In this document: in pieces, positions 1-8,699 of the stretch
How positions within the stretch are numbered: the first letter of the stretch is position 1
Layout of the letters: every line of letters begins with the position of its first letter
Assembly (NCBI GenBank): GCA_021234155.1
Contig: JAJEKV010000134.1
Span: 1,671,328 to 1,735,327, forward strand
Source of the DNA: Isoetes taiwanensis
Taxonomy: Eukaryota; Streptophyta; Lycopodiopsida; Isoetales; Isoetaceae
DNA: 64,000 nt
Direction: 5' to 3'
The notes under the pieces: generated by a model
The model's input: only the letters and a program-made list of their open reading frames with translations
What the model was told of the DNA's origin: nothing
Database searches by the model: none
Translations under genes and position numbers: made by a program

Positions 1-619
1 CCCGCCAGTGGAAGAGGAAGCCCCCCAGCAGGTAGCACAGGAGCAGGAGGAGGCCGGACAGGTGGCGAAGCCCCCACCTTTCCCGACGTGGGATAGGGCC
101 AAAGCCCCACGGCCACAACGGGAGGCATATGTGATAGACCCTGTCAAGGTCTATCAGAAGAGGATTAAGGAGCACAACATCTACATGGAGAAGTGGGAGG
201 CATACAATGCCTACTATCAGGAGCACAGGGTGAGAGCAGTCGAAGGTGGAGTACCCCCGAAGCAGACTCTGAAGCCACCCCCACCAAAGCCCAAGCCTCC
301 CAGAGCACCAGGAAAGAAGCGGAGCAAGAGCAAGCAGAAGGAGCAGAGAGCCCTCAAAGAAATTCGGCACTTCCAAAAGAGTTACGGACTCTTGATTCCA
401 CGGGCACCATTCCAACGCTTGGTCCGCGAAGTCATGCAAGAGTACAACACAGACATGCGCGTGACTGACGAGATGCTGTTGTGCTTACAGGAGGCAGCCG
501 AAGCAAAAATAGTGCAGCATTTTGAAGATTCGACGGCCTGCACGGTACACGCAAAGAGGGTCACCCTCATGAGGCAGGACATGCATCTTGCCAGACACAT
601 CAAGGGAGAACCCCCTTGA
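1..619 (+). CDS. Histone H3-fold protein with non-canonical N-terminal half (5' partial)
   Basis: The frame is open from the left edge and stops at 617-619, so the true start lies outside the window; no ATG precedes the first visible residues. The last ~90 residues align along the H3 histone fold: an alphaN-like segment ([11 protein letters not shown]), alpha1 ([14 protein letters not shown]), alpha2 ([16 protein letters not shown]) and the [19 protein letters not shown] end. The alpha1-alpha2 spacing equals canonical H3, without the longer loop 1 typical of CENH3, although EIRHFQK, LLIP and VTLMR recall CENH3. The upstream ~110 residues are not an H3 tail: there is no ARTKQTARKS-type sequence, but a charged segment ([19 protein letters not shown]) and a Pro/Lys-rich linker. 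Family knowledge predicts histone-fold pairing or nucleosome association; the role is unknown. It may be a divergent H3 variant or a histone domain captured by a mobile element. Confidence 0.7.
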   Translation, partial: PPVEEEAPQQVAQEQEEAGQVAKPPPFPTWDRAKAPRPQREAYVIDPVKVYQKRIKEHNIYMEKWEAYNAYYQEHRVRAVEGGVPPKQTLKPPPPKPKPPRAPGKKRSKSKQKEQRALKEIRHFQKSYGLLIPRAPFQRLVREVMQEYNTDMRVTDEMLLCLQEAAEAKIVQHFEDSTACTVHAKRVTLMRQDMHLARHIKGEPP

Positions 620-647
620 GATTTTGTAAATAACTAAAATTTTTGTT

Positions 648-653
648 AATAAA
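648..653 (+). promoter_or_regulatory. Possible poly(A) signal of the H3-fold gene
   Basis: AATAAA lies 29 bases after the stop codon, in an A/T-rich stretch. The position suits a plant near-upstream polyadenylation element, but the motif is common in AT-rich DNA. Confidence 0.35.
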
Positions 654-763
654 AAAGAATTTTGTGAACAAATAATGTGTTTGATCTAGCTAAATTAAGT
701 TAGGTTATAGAATTCTAGTTTTTATTTTGGTTAAATTGGAAGTTCTGAGCAAATTGAGACGAT

Positions 764-830
764 GTCTCACACGTCGCGCCAGGACAGAAAATGAGATTCT
801 CATTTTCGGGTTGGGCGCAACGTGTGAGAC
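764..830. repeat. 67-bp near-perfect hairpin, copy 1
   Basis: The arms GTCTCACACGTCGCGC (764-779) and GCGCAACGTGTGAGAC (815-830) pair with one mismatch. The interior continues the symmetry (AGAAAATGAGA against TCTCATTTTC), so almost the whole 67 bases fold on themselves. A second copy lies 199 bases downstream. Both sit in the spacer before the TATA box of the next reading frame. Confidence 0.85.
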
Positions 831-962
831 CATGCCCAAAAATGCCCAAAACAGCTCCAAATCGACCAAACAAGGGGTCAATTCTGCCTAACTCGACGAG
901 TTTAGTGGAATTACAGCCTTAGGTCACCCAAATTAGTCAAGTTTAGCCCATTTAGAGCCCAT

Positions 963-1029
963 GTCTCACACGTCGCGCCAGGACAGAAAATGAACTTCTC
1001 ATTATCGGTCTGGGCGCAACGTGTGAGAC
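963..1029. repeat. 67-bp hairpin, copy 2
   Basis: The same outer arms as the copy at 764-830 are present (963-978 and 1014-1029). The centre has diverged (TGAACTTCTCATTATC), which weakens the inner stem while both outer arms stay unchanged. Length and orientation are the same as copy 1. Confidence 0.85.
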
Positions 1030-1209
1030 CTCGTACCATTTTCTTCACCAAATGATCTCCAAGTTGTTGCAATAGGTTCATTAGTTGTTCTTAGCATGCT
1101 CAAACCCTAGAAGTAGTCTTCAAACTCGCAATTGCACCCTTTAATAGATCAGAATCATCTAATCTCAGTAAATTCTAGACCATCCAAAAATTAGGGTTTC
1201 CCCCTTTTC

Positions 1210-1217
1210 TATAAATA
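1210..1217 (+). promoter_or_regulatory. TATA box before the 361-codon reading frame
   Basis: TATAAATA stands 103 bases before the ATG at 1320 and is followed by a C/T-rich leader. This is a normal arrangement for a plant RNA polymerase II core promoter with a transcription start near 1240-1250. No mapped start is available. Confidence 0.5.
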
Positions 1218-1319
1218 AGTCCCCCATTTCTCAATTAGCACCCTGCAAGTTTGCTCTCCACTGCTTAGGCGATCTTCGCGCTTCTACATCCGTTTGATAC
1301 TCCCTTCTTCGCTAGATCA

Positions 1320-2405
1320 ATGGCCACTGCTGACTTCAGGCGATGGTACAGCGCCAGCGCCCATGCTGCCGAGGCGGATGTCGACGACATCTTCCAAGTC
1401 TTTGGGAAAGAAATTGATATCCAAGCCACGCTAAATGCAACCCCGGCATATAGGCAAGTGCTAGCAGAGTTTCAAGCTAGGGTAGGACCCTCCCTTGTTC
1501 AGGTCCCCCCTTGCATAGGATATTTCGTTCCCCGGCCATCCCTTCAAGCAGCCTTGGGCGATGTCCCCAACATCGCCAAGTACCTAACTAACAAGGCGCA
1601 GAGGCTGCCAGACTACATGGTCCTGACAGCCAACAGGACCAAGTATTTCTCTTACACTGCTGCCCTAGCTATCTTCTTATCCCACCGCGCCGAAAACCCA
1701 ATGGGGGCAACCTCTATCCCTCCGATGGAGGTGGACCCCATAGCAGCCCAAGCAGAAGACCAGATGCTTCTGCAGTATCAGCAGGAACAAGAAGCAAGAG
1801 AAGAAGAAGAGGAGTCGGACGACGAGGAATACACGGAGCTCGACTCAGATGAAGAATGGCGCCAAGCAGAGCAGGAGCTGATTAACTTCGAGCGGAGCCG
1901 GCAGAGCATCAGAGTTGCTCCCCCACTTGGGCTAGGCATAACAAGCCTAGCCCCTATCATCATCAACGGAGAGGAATTCCTACTCCTCAGCGACATCCAG
2001 AACCTCCCCGAATGCAGGGAGAGGGAGCTCAGATTGGACGAACTGCTCCACCAACTGCGGCAGGCCGACATGGACGACTTCATCGTCCGGGGAGTCTCAG
2101 ACTTCCCGCTTCAAGTCAGAGAAGCCGACACCTACACAGGGGAAGCGACTTCCGACATCCAAGCATACAGCAGCATAAGGCAAGTCATGGAGACCGGAGA
2201 CCTGCCGTCTGAAGAAGAGTTCCTCGCCATTCAGGAACGGTTGGGGATCAGAGGCAAAACCACTAGCATCCTGATGCCGAGTCCCTCAACACCACCTCCC
2301 ACAAGAGGAGCAGGAATTGACCTCAGGAGAGTCGACTCCACAATTGAAGATTACCGAGTCGACGGAGATAGAGGTCGACGAAACACCCGGACGGCACGAC
2401 AGTAG
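1320..2405 (+). CDS. Intact 361-residue acidic protein of unknown family
   Basis: An ATG with G at +4 opens an uninterrupted frame to the TAG at 2403-2405. I do not recognise the family. Residues ~1-130 look globular and alpha/beta mixed (DFRRWYSASAHAAEADVDD near the start, a Pro/Tyr-rich patch near 62-75). Residues ~145-190 are Gln/Glu-rich and then strongly acidic (EEEEESDDEEYTELDSDEEW). A second ordered stretch (~200-310) contains IIINGEEFLLLSDIQNLPE and a leucine-rich helix. The C-terminus is Pro/Ser/Arg-rich and probably disordered. No zinc knuckle, DDE, YxDD or protease motif was seen. The G+C-rich coding style matches the H3-fold frame upstream and differs from the AT-rich DNA after 10 kb. 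It could be a structural protein of a mobile or viral element, or an orphan plant gene. Confidence 0.6.
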   Translation: MATADFRRWYSASAHAAEADVDDIFQVFGKEIDIQATLNATPAYRQVLAEFQARVGPSLVQVPPCIGYFVPRPSLQAALGDVPNIAKYLTNKAQRLPDYMVLTANRTKYFSYTAALAIFLSHRAENPMGATSIPPMEVDPIAAQAEDQMLLQYQQEQEAREEEEESDDEEYTELDSDEEWRQAEQELINFERSRQSIRVAPPLGLGITSLAPIIINGEEFLLLSDIQNLPECRERELRLDELLHQLRQADMDDFIVRGVSDFPLQVREADTYTGEATSDIQAYSSIRQVMETGDLPSEEEFLAIQERLGIRGKTTSILMPSPSTPPPTRGAGIDLRRVDSTIEDYRVDGDRGRRNTRTARQ

Positions 2406-2620
2406 CCGAGACCAAACAAGGGGAATCATCACGACGACAAACGACGCATCCCCGAGGTACTACTTGCCGCCGCCGATGGATGGGAGAGTAGCGTGATACA
2501 CCGCAAAGTTCAGCCCCGTGAGGTGAGGAAGGAGTGTTCATGCTGATTGCACTCTCAGGCTTTGGCAGGCATGCTCGCATAGCCAAATGTCGACCGTGGC
2601 CCCCTAGTCAAGAGAGCAAT

Positions 2621-2836
2621 GGCACTCGATCTCTTCGACTTCGCCATACCTCATCGACGCGCAGCGAGATTATGCGGTCAGCGCCGTCACATCCGGACAG
2701 AAGAGTGGAAGACTTGGCGAGAGGGCCTTGCGGCGGCTCGCCGCCAGCGTCTTCAGGAACTTGGGTCATTCGGTAGGAACGGCCCAAGTTAAGAAGTTCC
2801 TTGAGGACAACCCGTCTTACCGGCGATTTCAAGACT
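2621..2836 (+). pseudogene. Small frame-broken reading frame, unknown
   Basis: An ATG begins a frame reading MALDLFDFAIPHRRAARLCG and ending in RRQRLQELGSFGRN; it runs into a stop just after. A +1 shift there continues as AQVKKFLEDNPSYRRFQD to a TAG near 2836. Both halves are charged, look like coding sequence and join with one indel, so this is probably a short C-terminal domain or separate small protein damaged by one indel. Family not recognised. The 2406-2620 stretch between the 361-codon frame and this one shows nothing I can assign. Confidence 0.35.
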
Positions 2837-3029
2837 AGTTAGACTCTTGATCCCGGAGACTTCTTGTACTAGAATATTATATAATATATGAAAATGATTT
2901 CTGTTGCACTTTAAGTGTTTTGTTGATGTATTTTTGCCCCACAATTATGCCAACAAACCATAAGCAATGCAAGAGAACAAGTAAAACGAACCATATAGCC
3001 ATGAATTATTTGTGTATGCAGTTAGAGGC

Positions 3030-3480
3030 CTAGGCTCAGGGGAACGACAACGCCAAGACCTTAGGGAAGAAACGACCCCACCTGCACTACCCCCCGGCAA
3101 GGAACTTATTCAAGAAATGGAACCCATGACCCCAGAGGAGGAGATATCCCGCATTAGGGACGGACCTTGAGCGTATAAAGGCTCATAGCCGCACAAGGTG
3201 AGCAGTGTTCGGTGGGCAATGCTCAATTGCCACAAGCATCACTTCGAAAAACAGAAGGGACAAGAAGAGGAGCAAGAGAAGGAGATCCCCCACTGGATTC
3301 CTCCGACTCAAGCTCGACTCGAGACCGACTTCGGAGGAAGAGGAAGAGCGTGCCCGTGACCTAACGATGGAAGGCAAAGGAACACCAAGAGGGAAGGCAG
3401 AGAAACACCCCGATGGACGACAAAAGGGACACCAGGGCCTCCTCACTACCGTAAGAAGGTAGATTCCGCGACCGGGTAAT
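3030..3480 (+). pseudogene. gag leader / N-terminal gag remnant
   Basis: Short coding-like pieces occur in different frames: one ends TPEEEISRIRDGP then stop (near 3168), another reads KHHFEKQKGQEEEQEKEIPH (near 3230-3290). Their Glu/Lys/Gln-rich composition and position before the gag core suggest the broken N-terminal part of gag. No start codon can be chosen. Confidence 0.35.
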
Positions 3481-3536
3481 GGGGATGGAAGGCCCGAACC
3501 GAACATGCTTCTGGGGAGAATAGGTCGATTAGAAGC

Positions 3537-4217
3537 ATGTACATGGCTGACGAGATGAGTGAGTACGACAATGCTTATGGCATGAAGGATAAAGACAAAG
3601 GAAGAGTGGCAACATCCAACTTGAAGGGAGCCGCACGGATTTGGTGGAAGGGTTATGCAAAGGCACATGGCTTAAGCAGGGATGCTTGTAAGTTCAGGAA
3701 GTTTGCTAAAGCCTTCAAGCGCCATTACGTCCCAAGGGAACATAAGTCCAGCATGATGCAGCAGTTCTATAGGCTCCAACATGGAAACAAATCAGTCCAG
3801 AAATATACAGAGGAATTCATGAGGCTGAGGCTGTATGTGCCAAAGTTGGGTGAGAAGCATGCAGTAGAAAGCTATATTGAGGGGCTGAATGAGGAAATCC
3901 ACAAGCTCGTAAGGGCAATAAACCCTAAGACAGTATCAGAAGCAGAATCCAAGGCTATAAGCTTGCAAGGAACAGGACCTCAGAATAGCGGGCAGAGGCA
4001 ACAGTATTTCCAGGATAAAGGCAAGGCGACAGGAAGCTATAGCCCTAGGGCAAACACCCAGATCCAAATTAGAGCCCCACATGGTGGCAAACCAGGGAAA
4101 CAAAGCAGAGAAGAAGCAGTGTCCTTCAAGGACAAGCAGGAGGGGTCAAACTACTCCAAAGCAAAGGCGATCCTTTTTGCGCGATGCCCAAGGAAAAGAG
4201 AGACAGAGAGTGCATAG
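3537..4217 (+). pseudogene. gag core (retrotransposon gag domain)
   Basis: The 226-codon frame holds the gag capsid-like signature: LKGAARIWWKGYAKAHG, then FAKAFKRHYVP, then a helical region with YTEEFMRLRLYVP and YIEGLNEEIHKLV. This matches the Ty3/gypsy gag family. A nucleocapsid zinc knuckle should follow. Near 4228-4275 a broken relic is visible (cysteine, Phe-Lys, Gln-Thr, then a GHR and NCP pattern in another frame), so a frameshift interrupts it. The ATG at 3537 is only the first one in this frame; gag probably began upstream. Confidence 0.75.
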
Positions 4218-4461
4218 AAAAAGCAAATTTTGCTTCAAAAGCTTCCAAACGGCCATAGGACGGGAATTGCCCCTTTACGCCATGAGTGCAAAGACTAGCG
4301 GAGTTGGGAGATTGGGACACCGCCCTGACGACGACGGCGAGGAAGCCCGCGACTACATTCGTGGTGAGGTCATATCTTTGCCGCAATAGATACAGAGCAA
4401 GCAGAGCCAAGACAAAGTAATTTCCACAGTAGGGAAGGCCAAGGCCAAGTCCTTCATAGTC

Positions 4462-4959
4462 TTGATAGATTCAGGAAGTAGCCATAACTTTGCATCCCCC
4501 AGAATGGTTCAAATGTTGAAGATGAAACCATTAAAGTCAAAGCCAAGGCCCGTTGTTTTAGCAAGTGGTGCAGTAAGGCAGACGGCAGGCAAGAGAATTA
4601 ACTTCGACATCGACTTGCCAGGGATTAATATCCAGATGGGGGCAGAAGTAATGGGCATTGGCAAGCACGACTTGATCATAGGAATGGAGTACCTTGGACC
4701 AGCAGGGCCATTATCGACAGGGAAAGCGAAGGTGACCTTCCCAACACCCGACGGCAAGATCATCGAGATCACAGGTAAAGAAGTTGTTCCCATCATGCAA
4801 TGCATGTCTTCTAAGCGGCTGTTCAAGTGCATCAAGAGCGAGCAGGTGGCATACATCTTCAAGCTTGAGATTGACGAGCCAGAGTCAGAGGAAAGCAAAG
4901 AAGACAGGGTGCTCGCCAAGTTGCGGGCAAATAGCTCACCTGATCACGGAATTCCATGA
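4462..4959 (+). pseudogene. Retropepsin-like aspartic protease domain
   Basis: The frame opens in the active-site strand: LIDSGSSHNFASP carries the catalytic Asp in the D-S/T-G signature. HDLIIGMEYL is the expected second conserved segment. In the family this dimeric protease cuts the gag-pol polyprotein. The frame runs ~165 residues into the start of the reverse transcriptase region (ANSSPDHGIP), then shifts. Confidence 0.8.
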
Positions 4960-5059
4960 TCTCTTTCCGTGATGAGATCAAGCGGCCCCTCCTTATAGGG
5001 GAGTCGAGTGTGAAATAGCACTCGAACCGGGAGCAAAGCCGACAAGTAAGGCTCCATAC

Positions 5060-6290
5060 AGAATGACGACGCAGGAGTTGACGGAGCTGAAGAAGCAATT
5101 GCAGGAGTTGCTCGACCTAGGCTTCATTAGGCCTAGCGTCTACGCCATTTGGAGCCCATTCTTTTGTCAAGAAGAAGGATGGATCTCTCGAGGATGTGCA
5201 TAGACTATAGGCGCTTGAACAAGCACACCATTAAGAACAAGTATGCGCTCCCCTGCATCGATGACTTGATGGATCAACTCCAAGGTGCAAAGGTCTTCTC
5301 CAAAATCGACTTAAGGTCGCTATCATCGATCAGATAAAGGAAGAAGATATCCATAAGACCGCCTTCAAAACGCGGTATGGGCATTATGAGTTCACTCGTA
5401 ATGCCTTTCGCTTATCGAATGCCCCCCGACGCTCATGAGGCTCATGAACGACATCTTCGTGGAGTTTTAGACACCTTTGTGATTGTATTCTTTGATGACA
5501 TTTTGGTGTATAGCAGATCCCTTTGAAGAGCACGCATAAACACTTAAAGAGAGTGCTAGAGAAGTTGAAGAGGCACCAGTTAATGCGCCAAGTTGTCGGG
5601 CGTCACTTCGCAAATGCAGAAGGTGGAATACCCGGGTCATGTGATCTCGCCAGCAGAAGGAATCTCGACGATCCTCGCCAAGATTGAAGCCGCCATTCAA
5701 AGGGTCGGCCGAAAGAATGTGCATGAAGTCGGTTTTCTACTAGCAGCGGTACTACAGAAGTTCGTGGAAGAACTTTGCTAAGATAGCGCCCCGCTAACGC
5801 ACTTGACGAGGGCGAGAAGGTGAAAGATTGGGCGAGCATTGGCACAAGAAAGCCCAAGCTGTGGTTTGAATTGTTGAAGGAAGCTTTAACAACCGCCCCC
5901 GGCCTTTAACCCGGCCGGACCCGAGAAAAGACAAGCTTGTAGCGACAGACGCCAAGTAAGATAGCTACAGTGCAAAGGCTCATGCAAGAAGAGCGTGGTA
6001 GCGCATGACCCGTGAAGATGAATGACGCCGAAATGCGCCACCCAACGCACGATCGTGAATTGCTTATGGCTGTCGTGGCATTAAGAATTTGGAGGCACTA
6101 CCTTTGGGAAGGAAGTTCCAGTTGGATACGCACCACCGTGAGCCTCCAAGATGTATTCATGCAACCACACCCTCAACCTCGAGGCGAGAAGGTGGATGGA
6201 GTTCCTTGAAGAGTATGACTTTGATATAGTTTACAAGCCGTGAAGCTCAATGTGGTAGCAGATGCGCTTTCAAGGCATCCCCGACAAAGG
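5060..6290 (+). pseudogene. Reverse transcriptase / RNase H region, multiply frameshifted
   Basis: RT motifs are present in scattered frames: [20 protein letters not shown], then [20 protein letters not shown] and KIDLRS, then a catalytic VFFDDILVYS segment near 5,485-5,515. A stop sits just before the catalytic block (near 5,467). Around 5,315-5,340 bases are missing where the family has the conserved Gly-Tyr-His-Gln block. RNase H-like pieces follow (NDAEMRHPTHDRELLMAVVA near 6,030). The breaks cluster at CAG/CTG-like positions and differ from those in copy B, so some may be sequence errors rather than old mutations. Confidence 0.75.
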
Positions 6291-6292
6291 CA

Positions 6293-7173
6293 TTGCAATG
6301 CAATTTCGACGCTCCAAATGACTTTGGTAAGAAGATTGAAGAATCCTTGCCAACGGATGTAGACTTCAAGGAAGTATGGGCAAGCCTCTCTAGGGAGGCT
6401 AGAACAGATAAGGAGCGGGAAGCCTTTAAACATTATAAGAAGGAAGGCAACCTGTTATACCATAAGAACAAGTTGTGCGTACCCGAATCATCAGGTGTAA
6501 GGAAATTGATCCTCCATGACACGCACAACAGCCCAATAGCTGGCCATGCGGGATGCCATGCGGGATTCATGAAAACATATTTCAAAGTGCGCAGCAGCTA
6601 TTATTGGCCAGGAATGAAGAAGCAAGTGGCTCGCTACATCAGAGAATGCCAGTTATGTCAGCAGACGAAGGCAGAGCAGCTTCGAATTCCAGGAGCATTA
6701 GAGCCATTAGCGGTGCCAAACGCTAAGTGGGAGGTGATCAACATGGATTTCATCACAGGGCTTCCAAGAACAGTAAGAGGAAAGGATGCCTTGATGGTAG
6801 TGGTCGACAAGTTGTCGAAAATGGCGCATTTTGTGCCTTGCGTGACCACGATATAATGGCTATGGATACAAATGGGCTCTTCACCAAAGAGATCTTCGTG
6901 CTTCATGGCATGCCAAGGGAGATTATCTCCCGACGTGATCCGGTTCATGAGCCTTTTGGCAAGATCTCTTTGGCGACAATTCGCACGAAGCTATCCATGA
7001 GCACGGCATACCATCCTCGACGGATGGCCAAACGGAGCGACCAACAGATTTTGGAGGACATGCTACTTAAACTATGTCCGAATAAGCAAGGTATGTGGGA
7101 AGAATTTATTCACTTAGTGGAGTTTGCATACAATAGCACCAAGCAGAATCATCCCAAATGTCGCCGCTTATGA
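6293..7173 (+). pseudogene. Integrase: zinc-binding domain and broken catalytic core
   Basis: The first frame (to 6856) includes the H2C2 zinc-binding module (GHAGCHAG, YYWPGMKKQVARYIREC, CQLCQQTK) and the first catalytic Asp segment (NMDFITGLP), followed by VVVDKLSKMAHFVPC. A frameshift follows. The next piece contains MPREIIS-RRDP, where the family has an Asp-rich second catalytic block, and STAYHP with the following Glu-containing segment altered. The core is therefore not functional as written. Confidence 0.75.
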
Positions 7174-7224
7174 TCAATTACGGCTATCGCTTTTAACCCC
7201 GCACTTGGCACAACCCCGTCAAAA

Positions 7225-7823
7225 GTGGAAGTTTCGCAGCAGATGTTGGCCGATATGCAGCAGCTCGTGGAAGAAGTTCGGGGGTATTTGCTAGCAGCAA
7301 GAAGTCGACAAAAGAGCATCGCCGACAAGCATCGAACAGTCAGAGAGTTCAAGGTTGGAGATGATGTATGGCTCAAGATCAAGGTGAAGCAGGCGAAGCT
7401 CAGAATCGGGAATTACAAGAAGCTTGCTCCAAGGTGGGCTGGGCCTTTCGGAATAGTCAAGAAAGTAGGTAATCAATCCTACAAGTTAGACTTGCCAGCA
7501 CACCTAAAGATTCATAAGGTCTTCCACGTGAGTTTGTTGAAGAAGCACACTCCAAATCCGCATTTAAGTCTTGGACACTCCAACGTTGTTGGAAATGACG
7601 GAGGAGCAAAAAAATAGTTCCGCATTGATTCTTGATAAAGCTTTCAAGAAAACGAGGAGATCGGAATTCCTCCAAAGATTTGGTCAAGTGGAAACACTTG
7701 CCGCTGGAAGACGCGACATGGGTACTTAAGAAAGATTTAGTAAAGCAAGACCCACGCTTATGGAGCAATGGGACGGCAAGGTCATCTCCGAAGAAATCGG
7801 CTCAGGCATGTCGATTTGTGTAG
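7225..7823 (+). pseudogene. Integrase C-terminus and chromodomain
   Basis: Residues FKVGDDVWLKIK and RWAGPFGIVKKVGNQSYKLD are the GPF/Y-type integrase C-terminal domain; KVFHVSLLKKHTP ends it. After a frame change near 7,617-7,660 the sequence LVKWKHLPLEDATWVLKKDL matches the core of a chromodomain. In chromoviruses this module is believed to steer integration toward marked chromatin. The last ~20 codons end near 7,820. Confidence 0.7.
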
Positions 7824-8699
7824 ATTAATTCTATGTATAGTTAAGATTAATCTACGCATGCAACCTATGCTTGGTATGGGTCGCATGCGTTGTTACCGAT
7901 GATGGGACCACTATGGTGATCTCTAGGGCGTGGTGTAATGTCAATGTAGGCATGACCGCGTTTCCGCTTGGGCGAGTGGAAGGTAGATTAGAAAGTCTAC
8001 TTCTGTCCGACGGAAGTAGACGACCCTGAGAGAAAGGAGGTCATGAAGGAATGCACTGATAGGAAAAGCACCTCTAACCCCATATATGCTTTGTTAGGAG
8101 GAACCAGGCCTTCACGCCCCATATACGGGAAGGACCTATCCTCCGCGCTGGGCAACTAGGGTGTAGGCATGAGCAGCATATAGGCATATAGGCGCTGTCT
8201 CCACGGCCATAATGGAAGATTCACCCTCTTCCTACGCCGGGAGATTAGCCATGCATCCATGTAGATAGGTGGGGTGGTCACCATATAACCAAAACTTTAT
8301 TTATAATTAAATGGTACTAACGTAGCGTCGACCTGCAGGCCAATAGAGCGCTCCGGAGGGCAAGGAGGTCGAGCTACGAAGACTTGCAACACAAATTTTG
8401 TTGGAATGTGTTGCAAGGAATGAAGAGTACCTCGGACGCTAATCTTAATTTTGATAAACTTAATTGTCATGTTAACTGAATTACTAAGTAACCTGTTTTA
8501 ATGATGTTATGAATTGATAAGTTATTTCATAATATAATGGCGTGATAATGTCCTAAAAATATTACCTTAAGGTAATCTTAATAAATGTGTAAGTATTATA
8601 GTAGTTTATCGTATGTATCAGGTTGGTTGCAGGTTGGGATGATCCCAAGGTGGGGAGACCCACGATGCTGCGGACAGCATCATTTCAAGGTGGGGAGAA
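7824..8699 (+). other. 3' untranslated internal region with purine-rich tract
   Basis: No coding frame is seen. A 16-bp palindrome (ATTACCTTAAGGTAAT) lies at ~8571-8586; copy B has one extra base in it. CAAGGTGGGGAGA occurs twice, at 8646-8658 and 8686-8698. The second abuts the LTR start and fits a polypurine tract for plus-strand priming. Confidence 0.6.

Noticed and set aside
1778-2083. Ser-rich minus-strand frame
   Set aside because: Mirror of the acidic, GA-rich segment of the 361-codon gene on the other strand; composition artefact.
3183-3668. 161-codon minus-strand frame
   Set aside because: Antisense of the gag leader; the plus strand carries the recognisable gag core.
8328-8340. 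GTCGACCTGCAGG resembles a cloning-vector polylinker
   Set aside because: It lies inside the chromovirus 3' region, has a counterpart in copy B (GTCGACTGCGGG), and no other vector sequence surrounds it. A chance restriction-site run.
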